Shown in pieces: positions 39,894 to 41,446 of a stretch of 41,446 nucleotides of DNA. Each line of letters begins with the position of its first letter. Position 1 is the first letter of the stretch. Under the pieces are notes generated by a model. It searched no databases, had not been told where the DNA came from, and saw only the letters and a program-made list of their open reading frames with translations. The position numbers and the translations under genes were made by a program. This DNA comes from a virus: positions 1 to 41,446 of the IMG/VR virus record IMGVR_UViG_3300047170_000201; one strand, written 5' to 3'.

Positions 39894-40086
39894 GGACGGG
39901 CAGCCGGCCCGTGGTGATCAGGCTCGCGACGCACGAGCCGACGAACGCGACGGCCATGACGCCCCAGCCGAAACACACGATGGCGGCCGCGAAGATGTTC
40001 CCGCCGCGCCGTCCCCAGACGGCGAACCACAGCGCAAAAAGCGCCGCGCCAACCCCGTAGTACCCCGCGATCGCCGTCCAGATCAT
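39877..40086 (-). CDS. small two-helix membrane protein, antisense to fibre end
   Basis: A 69-residue protein on the opposite strand to its neighbours, with GAGGGGGCGGCG before the ATG at 40086. Two hydrophobic helices (YYGVGAALFALWFAVWG and NIFAAAIVCFGWGVMAVAFVGSCVASLI) are separated by a basic loop, GRRGG. The 3' end overlaps the fibre gene by 17 bases. The longer open frame to 40362 is shadow sequence. The opposite strand and separate position suggest expression in the lysogen, for example superinfection exclusion; a holin or anti-holin is the alternative. Confidence 0.58.
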   Translation of the reverse strand: MIWTAIAGYYGVGAALFALWFAVWGRRGGNIFAAAIVCFGWGVMAVAFVGSCVASLITTGRLPVLTAPS

Positions 40087-40095
40087 CGCCGCCCC

Positions 40096-40107
40096 CTCAT
40101 CCGACGC
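40096..40107 (+). promoter_or_regulatory. TCATCCGACGC element
   Basis: CTCATCCGACGC followed by GCACGCGCGCGAGG, in the gap between the minus-strand gene start (40086) and the next plus-strand gene (40165). It faces the lysis genes. Confidence 0.42.
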
Positions 40108-40164
40108 GCACGCGCGCGAGGCACAGTGCGCTTCCCAGCAGCGATTGCAAGGCGCCTCGGCCCG

Positions 40165-40500
40165 ATGACGCAGTTCGAACCGTTCCGGCCCGTCGCGGTC
40201 CCGGCCTCGCCCGAGGAGCTCGCCGACGCGGTCAACCGGCTGGGGCGCAACATGGACAGCAGCCACGCTTGCATGGACGCCTTTCGCGAGGAGAGCCGGG
40301 CGCACCAGGAGACCCTCTTGCGCGCCCTGCGCCTGATGCCGGACGAGGCGCCGCACAAACACAGCCTCGTCACCATGAGCCGCGCGAGCGCCGTCTGGCG
40401 CATCGGCGGCGTGGTGTTCGCGGGCGTCCTCGCGGCGCCGCTGATCTCCAAGCTAGCGGCGGCCGTGCTGACCGCCGCGGCCAGCGTTTTGCTCAAATAG
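40165..40500 (+). CDS. tail-anchored membrane protein, lysis candidate
   Basis: A 111-residue protein from ATG 40165 (MTQFEPFRPVAVPASPEELA). A GTG at 40126 is in frame, close behind a GAGG ribosome site, and would add 13 residues. Residues 15-70 are a charged coiled region (ELADAVNRLGRNMDSSHACM, then FREESRAHQETLLRAL). One hydrophobic segment near the end, ASVWRIGGVVFAGVLAAPLI-like, with KLAAAVLTAAASVLL behind it, anchors it in the membrane. It precedes the endolysin by ten bases, so it may be a spanin- or holin-type lysis protein, by position only. Confidence 0.62.
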   Translation: MTQFEPFRPVAVPASPEELADAVNRLGRNMDSSHACMDAFREESRAHQETLLRALRLMPDEAPHKHSLVTMSRASAVWRIGGVVFAGVLAAPLISKLAAAVLTAAASVLLK

Positions 40501-40510
40501 GAGAGACCTC

Positions 40511-40906
40511 ATGGACCCGCGGTCCGAAGCCTGCCTGGCCCAGGTCGAGCCCGATCTCTGCACCGTCATTCGTGGCGCGGCCCAGACGCCGCAGCCGTTC
40601 GAGGTGACGTACGGCATCCGCACGCTGGCGGCCGAGGAGCAGGCGGTGGCCACCGGCCATTCGCAGACGCTGGACAGCCGCCACCTGCCCGACCAGGCCG
40701 GCTACGCGGCGGCCGTCGACGTGACCCCCCTGATCGACGGTGAGCTGTCGTTCGCGCCGGGCGAGGAAGCGGCCGTCTACGGGCAGCTGGCGCTCCAGAT
40801 CAAGGCCTCGGCGGCCGCGCACGGCGTCGCGATCGAGTGGGGCGGGGACTGGCAGAGCTTCAAGGATTGGGGTCACTTCCAGCTGCCGTGGGCGACCCAC
40901 CCATGA
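40511..40906 (+). CDS. M15-family peptidase endolysin
   Basis: A 131-residue protein with AGGAGAG before the ATG at 40511. It fits the short M15/VanY-type phage peptidases that cut the L-Ala-D-Glu or D-Ala bond of peptidoglycan. The family pattern is present: SRHLPDQAGYAAAVDV (zinc ligands H58 and D70) and WQSFKDWGHFQLPW (D119 catalytic or assisting, H122 third ligand). There is no signal peptide, so it needs a holin. It is next to two membrane proteins. The stop overlaps the next ATG as ATGA. Confidence 0.86.
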   Translation: MDPRSEACLAQVEPDLCTVIRGAAQTPQPFEVTYGIRTLAAEEQAVATGHSQTLDSRHLPDQAGYAAAVDVTPLIDGELSFAPGEEAAVYGQLALQIKASAAAHGVAIEWGGDWQSFKDWGHFQLPWATHP

Positions 40907-41109
40907 GCCCGCTCAATCCCCAGGTCCTGCTTGCCGCCGGCGCGCTGGCCGCTCTGAGTGGCATAGGGACCGCGCTGCTGGTCTTCCCGATCCCGGCGCC
41001 CAACGCCCAGTCCGTCACCTTCGTGCTCGGGGCCCTGGCGGGCGCGCTGACCACGCAAGGCATCAGCCACGCGACGGCGCCGGCCAACCCTCCTTCACCC
41101 CCAGCCTGA
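40903..41109 (+). CDS. two-helix holin candidate
   Basis: A 68-residue protein starting at ATG 40903, coupled to the endolysin. It has two hydrophobic segments, VLLAAGALAALSGIGTALLVF and VTFVLGALAGALTTQG, a short turn between them with proline (PIPAPNAQ), and a proline-rich C-terminus (PANPPSPPA). This is the usual shape of a class II holin, which would form the hole that releases the endolysin. The call rests on topology and neighbours, since holins share no sequence motif. Confidence 0.65.
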   Translation: MSPLNPQVLLAAGALAALSGIGTALLVFPIPAPNAQSVTFVLGALAGALTTQGISHATAPANPPSPPA

Positions 41110-41137
41110 TTCACCCCCAGCCTGAAAGGCAACTCCC

Positions 41138-41446
41138 ATGGACATCAAATCTGAACTCGGCCGCATCGGCTCCTTCTTCGAAGGGCTCCTGGTGCACCTG
41201 CCTCCAGAGGCTCAGCCTCAGGGCGCCCAGGCCGTCGCCGACCTTAAGGGCCTGGCCGAAACCGGCGTGACGGCCGGCGCGACCGCGCTCGCCGGGCCGC
41301 TGCTCGGCCCCGAGATCGCGGCCGTCGTCGACGAAGCTTTGGGCACGTACGCCGACAAGATCGTCTCCGATGCGCAGGCCAAGGCGGCGGCCGCCACGGC
41401 CGCTCGCGCCACCATCGCCTCGGCCTCGGCGCCGCCGGCGGCGTGA
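41138..41446 (+). CDS. small alanine-rich hypothetical protein
   Basis: A 102-residue protein, complete; its stop is the last codon of the window. The start ATG 41138 follows CTGAAAGGCAACTCCC. It begins MDIKSELGRIGSFFEGLLVH, an amphipathic helix, then has an Ala/Gly-rich hydrophobic middle (TAGATALAGPLLGPEIAAVV) and an Ala/Lys helix at the end. This resembles small proteins found at phage lysis-cassette ends, possibly membrane-associated. No family recognised. Confidence 0.62.
   Translation: MDIKSELGRIGSFFEGLLVHLPPEAQPQGAQAVADLKGLAETGVTAGATALAGPLLGPEIAAVVDEALGTYADKIVSDAQAKAAAATAARATIASASAPPAA

Overview
The window is a GC-rich (roughly two-thirds G+C) bacterial chromosome segment that runs, at about position 2268, into a temperate tailed-phage genome filling the rest of the window. 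The codon style, the integrase type and the flanking host genes fit an alphaproteobacterium, perhaps a sphingomonad or a relative; that assignment is inference. The left 2.27 kb is host DNA: a small membrane protein, a STAND/AAA-like ATPase and a frameshifted remnant of a short-chain dehydrogenase. The junction is a 45-bp 3' half of tRNA-Lys(CTT) on the minus strand (2268-2312), read as attL. The prophage right end and the restored tRNA lie beyond position 41446.

Lysogeny region (2.3-7.0 kb): a leftward operon of tightly overlapping genes runs from 5897 to 2411. It encodes a small membrane protein, an excisionase-like helix-turn-helix (HTH) protein, a tyrosine integrase and several small unknowns, one with a zinc ribbon. 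The repressor gene (6625-6011) lies between two operator clusters built on CGTCAA half-sites, one before the leftward operon and one before a rightward operon that starts with a Cro-like gene at 6759.

Replication region (7.0-13.0 kb): rightward genes include a DnaA-domain-IV-like protein, a ParB/DGQHT-type protein, a Toprim primase and a P4/VirE-type superfamily 3 helicase. The 512-bp gap 12471-12982 holds a large hairpin and clusters of 8-bp CCAATCG-type iterons in both orientations, a good origin candidate.

Virion region (13-40 kb): small and large terminase, two exported or surface-type proteins, then a T7-like virion block in nearly T7 order: portal, Bbp19-like protein, scaffold, capsid, tail tubular A and B, a GNAT-like protein, a gp14-like protein, a 995-aa protein with a C-terminal lytic transglycosylase domain, a 1133-aa polyvalent protein (zincin plus ADP-ribosyltransferase), a 910-aa gp16-like protein and two tandem paralogous tail fibres. 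The lysis genes (M15 endolysin, holin candidates) follow at 40-41.4 kb. This is therefore a temperate phage with podovirus virion genes, but no DNA polymerase or phage RNA polymerase is visible.

The most unusual non-coding signal is TCATCCGAC. It occurs seven times by eye, with one shorter variant, always on the plus strand and always before the start of a gene or gene block (7726, 7748, 12657, 13681, 15207, 22372, 35476, 40097). It may be a phage promoter or regulator site.
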